From the NCBI RefSeq assembly GCF_007655005.1, contig NZ_SZVW01000002.1, positions 434,001 to 498,000 on the forward strand: 64,000 bases of DNA, read 5' to 3'. This stretch comes from Streptomyces tibetensis. GTDB taxonomy: Bacteria > Actinomycetota > Actinomycetes > Streptomycetales > Streptomycetaceae. The stretch's first letter is position 1. Each line of letters begins with the position of its first letter. Both the position numbers and the translations under genes were made by a program. This document shows, piece by piece, positions 48,421 through 56,420 of this stretch. Below the pieces are notes generated by a model, which saw only the letters and a list, made by a program, of their open reading frames with translations, ran no database searches and was not told the origin of the DNA.

Positions 48421-48621
48421 ATGCCGCTCACGTTCCGCAAGAGTTTCCGGATCCTTCCGGGGGTGCGACTGAACATCAACAAGCGCTCCTGGTCCATCAC
48501 CACCGGCGGCGGAAAGAACGGCCCGCGCCACACCCGCAGCAGCACAGGACGTCGTACGACATCGATGGATCTGCCGGGACCTTTCGGGTGGCGGCGCACC
48601 ACGAAGGCGCGTCGACACTGA
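48421..48621 (+). CDS. DUF4236 small protein
   Basis: A 66-residue basic protein starting at ATG 48421 after GGAGGGGAGA. The N-terminus R-K-S-F-R-I-L-P-G-V-R-L-N-I-N is the DUF4236 signature, followed by S-W-S-I-T-T-G-G-G and a Thr/Arg-rich tail. Function unknown. Divergent from acnA. Confidence 0.75.
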   Translation: MPLTFRKSFRILPGVRLNINKRSWSITTGGGKNGPRHTRSSTGRRTTSMDLPGPFGWRRTTKARRH

Positions 48622-48676
48622 ACACGCCGGGCGGGACTGACGCCCTGTCACCCGTTCGGACCCCTTGTCGGGCGAC

Positions 48677-48692
48677 ATCTCATATCTGAGAT
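48677..48692 (+). promoter_or_regulatory. Inverted repeat ATCTCA-TATC-TGAGAT before the HTH-MurA gene
   Basis: Perfect 6-base arms around a four-base spacer end 12 bases before the start codon at 48705. The position fits an autoregulatory operator for the N-terminal helix-turn-helix of the encoded protein. Confidence 0.55.
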
Positions 48693-48704
48693 AACCTCAG
48701 TCCC

Positions 48705-50234
48705 ATGGCAGACGACTACCTCGTACGCATCGGCAAGCTCATCCGTGACGCCCGGCAGCACCGTGGCTGGACGCAGTCGCAGCTGGCCGAGGCGCTCGGA
48801 ACCAGCCAGAGCGCCGTCAACCGGATCGAGCGCGGCAACCAGAACATCAGCCTTGAGATGATCGCGCGCATCGGGGAGGCCCTCGACAGCGAGATCGTGT
48901 CGCTCGGCTACGCCGGCCCGATGCATCTGCGGGTGGTCGGCGGGCGCCGGCTGTCCGGTGCCATCGACGTGAAGACGAGCAAGAACGCGTGCGTGGCGCT
49001 GCTGTGCGCCTCACTGCTCAACGAGGGGCGCACGGTGCTGCGCCGCGTCGCCCGCATCGAGGAGGTGTACCGCCTCCTCGAGGTGCTGGGCTCCATCGGC
49101 GTGCGCACCCGGTGGATCAATGACGGCGTCGACCTGGAGATCGTGCCGTCGGCCGAGCTGAACCTGGCGGCGATCGACGCGGACGCGGCCCGCCGCACCC
49201 GCTCCATCATCATGTTCCTCGGCCCGCTGCTGCACCGCATGGACCACTTCAAACTGCCCTACGCCGGCGGCTGCGACCTCGGCACGCGCACGATCGAGCC
49301 GCACATGATCGCGCTGCGCCGTTTCGGACTGGACATCGCCGCCACCGAGGGCCAGTACCACGCCCGGGTGGACCGCGCGGTCAGCCCGGACCGCCCGATC
49401 GTCCTGACCGAACGCGGCGACACGGTCACCGAGAACGCCCTGCTCGCGGCCGCCCGGCACGACGGCATCACCGTCATCCGCAACGCCTCGTCCAACTACA
49501 TGGTCCAGGACCTCTGCTTCTTCCTGGAGGCCCTCGGCGTCAAGGTCGACGGCATCGGCACGACCACCCTCACCGTGCACGGCGTGCCCACCATCGACGT
49601 CGACGTCGACTACTCCCCCTCCGAGGACCCGGTCGAGGCGATGAGCCTGGTGGCCGCCGCGGTGGTGACCGAGTCGCAGCTGACGGTCCGCCGCGTCCCC
49701 ATCGAGTTCCTGGAGATCGAGCTGGCCGTACTGGAGGAGATGGGCCTCGACCACGACCGCACGCCCGAGTACTTCGCCGACAACGGCCGCACCCGGCTGG
49801 TGGACCTCACCGTCCGGCCCTCCAAGCTGGAGGCGCCCATCGACAAGATCCACCCCATGCCGTTCCCCGGCCTGAACATCGACAACGTCCCGTTCTTCGC
49901 GGCCATCGCCGCGGTCGCCCAGGGCAAGACCCTCATCCACGACTGGGTCTACGACAACCGCGCCATCTATCTGACCGACCTGAACCGCCTCGGCGGCCGG
50001 CTCCAGCTCCTGGACCCCCACCGCGTCCTGGTCGAGGGCCCGACCCGCTGGCGCGCCGCAGAGATGATGTGCCCGCCTGCCCTGCGCCCCGCGGTGGTCG
50101 TCCTGCTGGCGATGATGGCCGCGGAGGGCACCTCGGTGCTGCGCAACGTGTACGTCATCAACCGCGGTTACGAGGACCTGGCGGAGCGGCTGAACTCGGT
50201 CGGGGCGCAGATCGAGACGTTCCGGGACATCTGA
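48705..50234 (+). CDS. MurA-like enolpyruvyl transferase with N-terminal XRE helix-turn-helix
   Basis: A 509-residue fusion starting at ATG 48705. Residues 8-65 are a Cro/CI-type helix-turn-helix (R-G-W-T-Q-S-Q-L-A-E-A-L-G-T-S-Q-S-A-V-N-R). From residue 73 the protein is MurA, which adds enolpyruvate to UDP-GlcNAc in peptidoglycan synthesis. The substrate lysine is K93 in S-K-N-A-C, and the active-site cysteine is C190 in A-G-G-C-D-L-G, so it should be catalytically able and fosfomycin sensitive. It matches the second MurA next to aconitase in S. coelicolor. DNA binding of the HTH, perhaps at the inverted repeat upstream, is an inference. Confidence 0.92.
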   Translation: MADDYLVRIGKLIRDARQHRGWTQSQLAEALGTSQSAVNRIERGNQNISLEMIARIGEALDSEIVSLGYAGPMHLRVVGGRRLSGAIDVKTSKNACVALLCASLLNEGRTVLRRVARIEEVYRLLEVLGSIGVRTRWINDGVDLEIVPSAELNLAAIDADAARRTRSIIMFLGPLLHRMDHFKLPYAGGCDLGTRTIEPHMIALRRFGLDIAATEGQYHARVDRAVSPDRPIVLTERGDTVTENALLAAARHDGITVIRNASSNYMVQDLCFFLEALGVKVDGIGTTTLTVHGVPTIDVDVDYSPSEDPVEAMSLVAAAVVTESQLTVRRVPIEFLEIELAVLEEMGLDHDRTPEYFADNGRTRLVDLTVRPSKLEAPIDKIHPMPFPGLNIDNVPFFAAIAAVAQGKTLIHDWVYDNRAIYLTDLNRLGGRLQLLDPHRVLVEGPTRWRAAEMMCPPALRPAVVVLLAMMAAEGTSVLRNVYVINRGYEDLAERLNSVGAQIETFRDI

Positions 50235-50424
50235 CGCCGCCCCGGGGCGCGCCTCCGTCGGGCCGGGCGCACCCGGGCTCTGCCCGGACGCTGCGGTGAC
50301 ACGCAGGCCCGTTGCTCGTTGTGCCTGTTCGGCACGGAGCCGAAAGCGATGGTGTCGGCTGGACGAGTGGGTCAAGTTCCGGCAGCTTGGGACCTGGTCT
50401 GTGGGTTGGGAGAGGGGATTCATC

Positions 50425-51390
50425 GTGCGGGACCTGGCGTCGACGCTCGACCACGTCCGGACGGCGGACGGGAGGCGACTGCGGGTCGAGTGCTCCGGGG
50501 ACCCGCGGGGGCGACCCGTGTTCCTGCTCCACGGCACGCCCGGCAGCCGGGTCGGCCCGAGGCCGCGCCCCATGTACCTGTACCAGCGCGGAGTACTGCT
50601 GATCAGCTACGACCGTCCCGGATACGGAGGATCGGACCGCCAGCCCGGCCGCCGTGTCGTGGACGTCGTGCAGGACGTGACCGCCGTGGCCGACGCCCTG
50701 GGCATGGACCGCTTCGCGGTCGTCGGCCGCTCCGGCGGCGCCCCGCACGCCCTGGCGTGCGCGGCCCGGCTGCCGCACCGGGTGACCCGTGCGGCAGCCC
50801 TCGTCACCCTCGCGCCCCGGGACGCGGAGGGCCTCGACTGGTTCGCCGGGATGGCGCCCTCCAACATCGACGAGTACAGCACGGCGCTCGCCGATCCCGA
50901 GGAGTTCGAGGCCCGGCTCATCCCTCGCACCGACTCCATTCGCTCCGACCCCGCGCGGCTGCTGGAGGAACTGCGCGAGGAGATGACCGAGGACGACCGG
51001 AAGATCATCTCGGACAACGGCGTCCGCTCGATGTTGCTGCGCAACTACTGTGAGGCGCTGCGCAGTTCGCCGTACGGCTGGATCGACGACGCGTTCGCCC
51101 TGACCGAGCCCTGGGGATTCGACCCGACCTGTATCCAGGTGCCCGTCCTGCTGTGGCACGGCGCCCGCGACGCCTTCTCACCGGCGGCCCACTCCTCATG
51201 GCTCGCGGAGCGCATCCCACGGGCCACGTCCGTGATCGAGCCGTCCGCCGCCCACTTCGGAGCCCTGCGGGTGCTGCCGGACGTGCTGAGATGGTCGCTC
51301 ATCGACGCCTCGCCGAGCGAGGCGCTCCCGTTCCAGGAGGAACAGCCCACCGAGTCGCGCTACACGGCCAGCGGTTCCAGGTCGCGATAG
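50425..51390 (+). CDS. Alpha/beta hydrolase
   Basis: A 321-residue protein starting at GTG 50425 behind AGAGGGG. The oxyanion motif is H-G-T-P-G-S, the nucleophile Ser is in G-R-S-G-G-A-P, the acid is Asp in H-G-A-R-D-A-F and the base His is in A-A-H-F-G. No signal peptide or membrane segment. Substrate unknown; epoxide hydrolase or haloperoxidase-like folds share the motifs. The last 31 bases overlap the 3' end of the opposite-strand FxsT gene. Confidence 0.85.
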   Translation: MRDLASTLDHVRTADGRRLRVECSGDPRGRPVFLLHGTPGSRVGPRPRPMYLYQRGVLLISYDRPGYGGSDRQPGRRVVDVVQDVTAVADALGMDRFAVVGRSGGAPHALACAARLPHRVTRAAALVTLAPRDAEGLDWFAGMAPSNIDEYSTALADPEEFEARLIPRTDSIRSDPARLLEELREEMTEDDRKIISDNGVRSMLLRNYCEALRSSPYGWIDDAFALTEPWGFDPTCIQVPVLLWHGARDAFSPAAHSSWLAERIPRATSVIEPSAAHFGALRVLPDVLRWSLIDASPSEALPFQEEQPTESRYTASGSRSR

Positions 51391-54300
51391 AGGCGTCGTT
51401 CGTTCCGCGCGGACCGCATGGTCATGATCTCGTCGCCGAGCACTCGCCCCAACTCGCCGAGGCTCTCCTCCCGCAGGCGGTCCGCCTCGGGGCTGCCGAG
51501 GGAGCGCAGCGTCAGTGCCGAGTTGGCGACCGCGGTCAGGGCGTCCGGGTGGTGCCGCCCCAGCACCGCGCCCAGGCCGGCGGCGGCCTTGCTCTCCAGG
51601 TCGTACGCCTCTTCGAAACGGCCCTGGTCGGCGAGGACGTTGGCGAAGTTGAGGCCGGAGATCAGCGTGTGCGGGTGGTCCTTGCCCAGCATGTCCCTCA
51701 AGCGCGGCAGAACCTGCTGGAACACCTCCTCGGCCTCGTCCAGGTCCCCGCAGCCCCAGTGGAAGATGCCGAGGTTGTTGAGGGCGCCCTGGGTGTAGGG
51801 ATGGGCCTCGCCCGGGACCTTCATGTACCCGGCCAGCGCTTGGCGGGCGACCTCCCGGGCCTGCTCCGTCTCGTCGGCGGCGTACAGGTCCGAGGCGAGG
51901 TTCAGGTCGCAGGCCAGCCAGTCCGGATTCGGCGACGAGTACTGCTCGCGGTACCTCGCCAGGGTCGCGGTCGTCAGCCGCAGCGCGTCCTCCACCCGCC
52001 CCACTCTGCGCAGCGAGACGGCGAGCGACTTGGCGCAGCTGAGGGTGGGTGGGAAGCGCTCCCCCAGGATGCGCTTGTGGTCCTCGTACACGCGGGAGAG
52101 GATCTCCACGGACTCCCCGTAACGGCCGATCTCCCTCAGGTCGCGGCCGAGGCTGGAGGCCGAGCCGAGGGTGTAGGGGTGCGTGGGGCCGAGCACGACC
52201 AGGCGGCGGTCGTAGACGTCCTGGTCCACGGCGCGGGCGTCTTCGTAGCGGCCGACCATGCGCAGCGCGAGCGCGAGGTTGTTGGCGGCGCTGAGGGTGC
52301 GCTGGTGCGACTCGTGGAAGATGTCGCGGAATCCCCGGTGCGCGTCCTCGGCCAGCTCCACCGCCGACCGGTACTCGCCGAGGGCGGCCAGGTCGCTCGC
52401 GAGGCTGGACGCGGTGATGTAGGTGTGCGGATGGCTGGAGCCCAGGACCTCGCGCTGCCGTTCCAGCAGTTCCTCGTCGATCTCCCGGGCTTCCTGGTAG
52501 CGCCCCTGTGAGCGGAGCACGTTGGCGAGCTGGCAGCGCAGGTAGAGGCACTGCATGTCGTTCTCGCCGAGACGCTCGATCCAGCGCTCCAGGACGTCCT
52601 GTGCGAGTTGGCGGGCGCTCGGCAGGTCACCCCGCTTCCACAGGTACCGCACCCGGTCGATGAGCAGTCGCCGGGGTTCGGGTTCCGAGCAGTCCTGGAT
52701 GCCCGAGGCCAGCAGGTGCGACCAGATGGAGTCGAAGAGCGGCCAGGTCGACGGATCGTCGGTGGGCTCGTCACCGTCGGGCCGGGCGCTGGCGAGAACG
52801 GTGTGCACGACGTGCCGCGCCTCTTCCCGTTCCGCCTCCGAGAGCTGTGAGCGGATCACGGCCTGGACCAGCCGGTGCACCTGGATGCTGCCGCTGCTCT
52901 GATCGACCTTGGCCAGGGCGAAACGCCCGATCTCGCGGATCACCCGGCCCAGGAGCAGACTCTCCTGGAGCGAGGGGTCCCACTCCCGCAGGGCGTCCAG
53001 CATCTCCTTGTTGTAGAGCACGCGCACGGAGATCGGTTCCGGTGCCATGAAGGCGCACAGCTGGAGGAGCCGTACCGAGGCCGGTGACCGTTCGTTGAGG
53101 CGGGCGATGGAGATGTTCCAGGTGGCGGCCACCGGCTGCGGGTAGTCCTTGGGGTGGTTGAGGCCCAGCACAGCGGTGGTCTGTTCGGTCAGTTCCCGCA
53201 GGTACTCGTCGGTGGGCGTGGCCGTCTCCGCGAGCCAGGCGGCGGCCTGTTCGACGGCCAACGGCAGGTCGCCCACGGCGTCCGCCACGCGGTCCGCCTC
53301 GTCGGCGGTCAGGCCGGGGGCCTGTCGCGTGAGGTGCTCGATGCTCTCCTCACGTGGGAACACGTCGACGGACAGGGACGTGCCCTTCTGTGCCCACGCC
53401 TGGTTCCGGGAAGTGACCAGGATGTGCCCGCCGCCGGCCGGGAAGAACGGTTTGAGCGTCTCGGGGTCGTCCGCGTTGTCGAAGACGAGCAGCCAGCGGG
53501 TGGTCGGCACACCGGACGCCAGCATCTGTACCACCTCGGCGCTGGCCCGAGCCATGTCGTCGCCACCGGAGGCACCGATCCTCGAACCGAGTTCGGCGAG
53601 GGAGGCGATGATGGCGTCCTTGTGCTCCGCGGAGATCCACCACACCAGGTCGTAGTCGGCGACGAAACGGTGCACGTACTCCAGCACGATCTGGGTCTTG
53701 CCCACGCCGCCGAGTCCGAAGAGCGTCTGGGGCTGGGGCAGCACGACGGAGATGCCTTCGCCGAGCTGCGAGCGCAACTGTTCGAGCACTGCGGCCCGGC
53801 CCGTGAAGAGAGTGTTGCGGCTCGGAGCGTCGAAGATCCTCGGCCAGTTGCCCGGGAACCGAGGGCTCGCCGTACCGGCGGGCACCAGATCGGCCGTCAG
53901 CTTCAGCGCCTTGAAGACCCGCTGGACGCACTCGGCCTCGTCGACCCGGTGGAGGTCCACCGAGGTGTGCTCCACGTCGGAGCCGGGCATCTGCGCACGG
54001 TCCAGCCGCAGACGTGTCACCTGGAGGGGCGGCAGGCCGGGAGCGGAGTCGGTGAGAGCCCGCCACGCGGCCCGTCCGTGTCTGGCCTGCAGGAAGGCGT
54101 CCGACGTCAGGATCAGCGCGCGCGTGGCCGGGTCCGGGCGGTCCGGAACGCGAATGGCCACGTCGTGCAGCGTCACCCGCGAGCAGTACGGCTTGAGGGT
54201 CCCCTCCAGCCACTCCGCCCACATGCGGTCCTCGCCCGCGTACGCCACGAAGACGTCCGCGGCCAGGGTCGTGGGCCTGCGCCGCGTGTAGGCGGCCAGA

Positions 54301-55289
54301 CAGAGCTGCCGCACCGGCTCCGGGATCGGCGGCAGCCGGGTCACCTCTCCGTCGGAGATGACCTCCGTGAGGCGCTCGAAGGCGGACAGCAGCGAGCTCG
54401 ACACTCCGCTCTGGTCACCGATGGCCGCGAGCAGCTCCTCGTAGGCGTAGTACGGGCGGTACGGGATCTCGACCGCGCCCCAGTACTCGTTCAGCTGCGC
54501 CGGGTCCAGCGGTTCGCCGTCCTTCCCCTTGGGCAGTCCGTCGAATTTCAACCGGGCCAGTGCCCGTCCGGCGTCGGCCTTCTCCTTCTCGCCCTCGTCG
54601 ACCCGCATCGGCACGGGGAGCACCCGGATGCGCCGGTCGCGGTATTCCGCCTCGACGGTCCGGGCTACGGCGGCACCGCCGTCCAGCGCCTGGTCGCTGA
54701 GCGTGAAGCAGTCGACGAGGACGTCGGGCATCTGGATGGTGCAGATGTCCGCGCTGTCCGACAGACCGGTGCGGCTGTCGATGAGGACGTAGTCGTAGGA
54801 CGCCTTCATGTCTTCGCGCAGGGCGTCCAGGAAGATGCCGCCGCCGAGGCGGTCGTAGAAGTTGTCCCATTCGAAGGAGGAGACGGTGGCCGAGTACGCG
54901 CGGTTCTGCTGACCGGCGGAGAGGAAGTCGAGCGAGCCTCCGTCGGAGAAGAACAGTCCGAGGGCTTCCGGATTGAGGGAGACCGCGTGCCGGCCGACGC
55001 GCGCGTACTGCCGGTGCCAGGTGCCGGAACGATGGCTTGCACTGGTCGCCGCCCAGGAGTACTCGCTGATCATGTCGATCACGCCAGGGGTGGCCTCGAG
55101 TGTGCTGGGGTCGAGGAACGGATGGAAGAAGCGGTGCAGTCCGGGGGCTTCGAGGTCCCAGTCGACGGCCAGCACCCGCGCGCCGTTGGCGGCGAGGATC
55201 CACGCCGTGTTCGCCAGGGCCATCGTGCGGCCCGTACCGCCCTTGTAAGAGTAGAACGTGATGATACGTCCACTCCGGCGCGCCATCAT
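51360..55289 (-). CDS. fxsT: FxsT1: ParA-TIR-NB-ARC-TPR protein of the FxSxx-COOH system
   Basis: A 1309-residue multidomain protein. ATG 55289 (or the adjacent ATG 55286) follows GGAGG. Residues 1-310 are a ParA/MinD-like ATPase with K-G-G-T-G-R-T at 16-22 and the D-W-D-L-E-A-P-G motif. Residues 343-460 resemble a TIR domain (D-V-F-V-A-Y-A-G-E-D-R-M-W). Residues 490-800 are NB-ARC with an intact P-loop (G-G-V-G-K-T at 527-532) and R-W-L-L-V-F-D-N-A. A winged region follows, then a long TPR array (about 930-1290). This matches the tetratricopeptide protein of FxSxx-COOH loci. Function unknown; a signalling or scaffold role is inferred. Confidence 0.85.
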   Translation of the reverse strand: MMARRSGRIITFYSYKGGTGRTMALANTAWILAANGARVLAVDWDLEAPGLHRFFHPFLDPSTLEATPGVIDMISEYSWAATSASHRSGTWHRQYARVGRHAVSLNPEALGLFFSDGGSLDFLSAGQQNRAYSATVSSFEWDNFYDRLGGGIFLDALREDMKASYDYVLIDSRTGLSDSADICTIQMPDVLVDCFTLSDQALDGGAAVARTVEAEYRDRRIRVLPVPMRVDEGEKEKADAGRALARLKFDGLPKGKDGEPLDPAQLNEYWGAVEIPYRPYYAYEELLAAIGDQSGVSSSLLSAFERLTEVISDGEVTRLPPIPEPVRQLCLAAYTRRRPTTLAADVFVAYAGEDRMWAEWLEGTLKPYCSRVTLHDVAIRVPDRPDPATRALILTSDAFLQARHGRAAWRALTDSAPGLPPLQVTRLRLDRAQMPGSDVEHTSVDLHRVDEAECVQRVFKALKLTADLVPAGTASPRFPGNWPRIFDAPSRNTLFTGRAAVLEQLRSQLGEGISVVLPQPQTLFGLGGVGKTQIVLEYVHRFVADYDLVWWISAEHKDAIIASLAELGSRIGASGGDDMARASAEVVQMLASGVPTTRWLLVFDNADDPETLKPFFPAGGGHILVTSRNQAWAQKGTSLSVDVFPREESIEHLTRQAPGLTADEADRVADAVGDLPLAVEQAAAWLAETATPTDEYLRELTEQTTAVLGLNHPKDYPQPVAATWNISIARLNERSPASVRLLQLCAFMAPEPISVRVLYNKEMLDALREWDPSLQESLLLGRVIREIGRFALAKVDQSSGSIQVHRLVQAVIRSQLSEAEREEARHVVHTVLASARPDGDEPTDDPSTWPLFDSIWSHLLASGIQDCSEPEPRRLLIDRVRYLWKRGDLPSARQLAQDVLERWIERLGENDMQCLYLRCQLANVLRSQGRYQEAREIDEELLERQREVLGSSHPHTYITASSLASDLAALGEYRSAVELAEDAHRGFRDIFHESHQRTLSAANNLALALRMVGRYEDARAVDQDVYDRRLVVLGPTHPYTLGSASSLGRDLREIGRYGESVEILSRVYEDHKRILGERFPPTLSCAKSLAVSLRRVGRVEDALRLTTATLARYREQYSSPNPDWLACDLNLASDLYAADETEQAREVARQALAGYMKVPGEAHPYTQGALNNLGIFHWGCGDLDEAEEVFQQVLPRLRDMLGKDHPHTLISGLNFANVLADQGRFEEAYDLESKAAAGLGAVLGRHHPDALTAVANSALTLRSLGSPEADRLREESLGELGRVLGDEIMTMRSARNERRLYRDLEPLAV

Positions 55290-55649
55290 GCTTTTCCTCC
55301 GTTGTCGACCCCTGGCACGTAGGCAGGGAGTTGGCGGGCTCGCTGGGACGAGGCCGGGGTGGGGGCACCCGTCCGCGCCTGGGGGGGACTGCGGAAGCGT
55401 GCGCACGTCGGTCGCGGGGAGAACGCCCACCCGAGTATTCCCCACGACGGACCGGCTTCGGAGACGGCGACCGCGGCCCGTCGCCGCGGGTTGACGCGGC
55501 CCGAGCGGGGACAGGGGCGGTGAGCACTGATCCGATGTCGCATCTCCACACGTCCCCCTGCCGGTTGAAGCCCCGGGAAGTCACCCGACGGCGTCATGTG
55601 GCCGGAATCAACACTGTGCCCCACCCCCCTGTCCGACGGGTGGTTCGTT
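55290..55649. other. Gap between the AAC(3) and FxsT1 genes
   Basis: This 360-base GC-rich stretch holds no coding sequence that I can support. It is the leader of FxsT1 on the minus strand. I looked for a second FxSxx-type peptide end in all minus-strand frames and found none. No clear promoter boxes were placed. Confidence 0.55.
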
Positions 55650-56420
55650 TTACGCCGTTCTCCACCTGTATCCGGACATCTGACGCTGAGCGGCGTCCAC
55701 AGTGTCCCGCATCTCCACGAGGGTGGCCGCCTTTCCGGCGAATTCGCCTCTGGTCAGGAGTTCGTGCGGGATCAGGGCTCCGATCGCGGCGAAGTCGCTG
55801 TCGTCGAGCACGATGTCCTCGTAGGAGATCCACGCTCCGCCGCCCTCCACACAGCGGTATCTGCGCGTCTGCGGCCGCGGTGTCATGCGGTACTCGGCGA
55901 GGTGGAGTGCGCTGCACGCCTCGAACCCCACGCGGAACAGCAGGATCTGCGCATGGAGCTGGTACAGCCGCGCCAACGGGGACCGTTCTCCCAGATGGCA
56001 GTCCAGGTCGTGGCCGGTGAGCAGGTCGCGGGCCCGGGGGCCGATCGCGGCGAACGAGGTCTGCGGATGCGCGCTGCGCACCGCGCCGGGGGTGGCCCGC
56101 ACACAGTCGGCCAGTGCGCCGACCGCCGGGCACGGGGTGACGTCCGGATCGAACGCCGGCATGCCCGCCCGGTAGACCTTCTTCTGCTGTTCGGTCAGCC
56201 CTGCGGTGAGCGCACGGTGGCGGTCGGAGGTGTCGGAGTTCTCAGGGGTGAAGGCCGGTGTGACGAGCGTGCCCGCCGGGCCGAGGGCGGCCAGAAGGGC
56301 GTCTCGCACCACGGCGGGAGGCAGGCCGGTGCCGCTCAGGGAAGCGTGCACCAGCAGAATGCCGCCGCGCCGGACACCGAACTCACGCAGGAACCGGACC
56401 AGTCGGGTGCCGTCAGTCAT
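55650..56420 (-). CDS. AAC(3)-family acetyltransferase in the Fxs operon
   Basis: A 256-residue protein starting at ATG 56420, overlapping the FxsB stop by eight bases. V-H-A-S-L-S-G-T-G, R-S-A-H-P-Q-T-S-F-A-A-I-G and L-G-E-R-S-P-L-A are the signature segments of the aminoglycoside 3-N-acetyltransferase family, which uses acetyl-CoA. The region after R-V-G-F-E-A-C-S differs from resistance enzymes. Its translation coupling to a peptide maturase suggests that it acylates the modified peptide or a precursor rather than an antibiotic. That role is inferred; AAC(3) genes are recurrent members of FxSxx loci as I recall. Confidence 0.82.
   Translation of the reverse strand: MTDGTRLVRFLREFGVRRGGILLVHASLSGTGLPPAVVRDALLAALGPAGTLVTPAFTPENSDTSDRHRALTAGLTEQQKKVYRAGMPAFDPDVTPCPAVGALADCVRATPGAVRSAHPQTSFAAIGPRARDLLTGHDLDCHLGERSPLARLYQLHAQILLFRVGFEACSALHLAEYRMTPRPQTRRYRCVEGGGAWISYEDIVLDDSDFAAIGALIPHELLTRGEFAGKAATLVEMRDTVDAAQRQMSGYRWRTA

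Noticed and set aside
52050..52065. CebR-like sequence TGGGAAGCGCTCCCCC
   Set aside because: It lies inside the fxsT1 coding region, carries an extra base and is not a perfect palindrome.
55290..55649. A second FxSxx precursor gene before fxsT1
   Set aside because: No minus-strand frame in this gap ends in F-x-S-x-x and none has a suitable ribosome site.
55650..56420. Calling the AAC(3) protein an antibiotic-resistance gene
   Set aside because: Context is a peptide-maturation operon and the region after the CoA-site motif differs from resistance enzymes.
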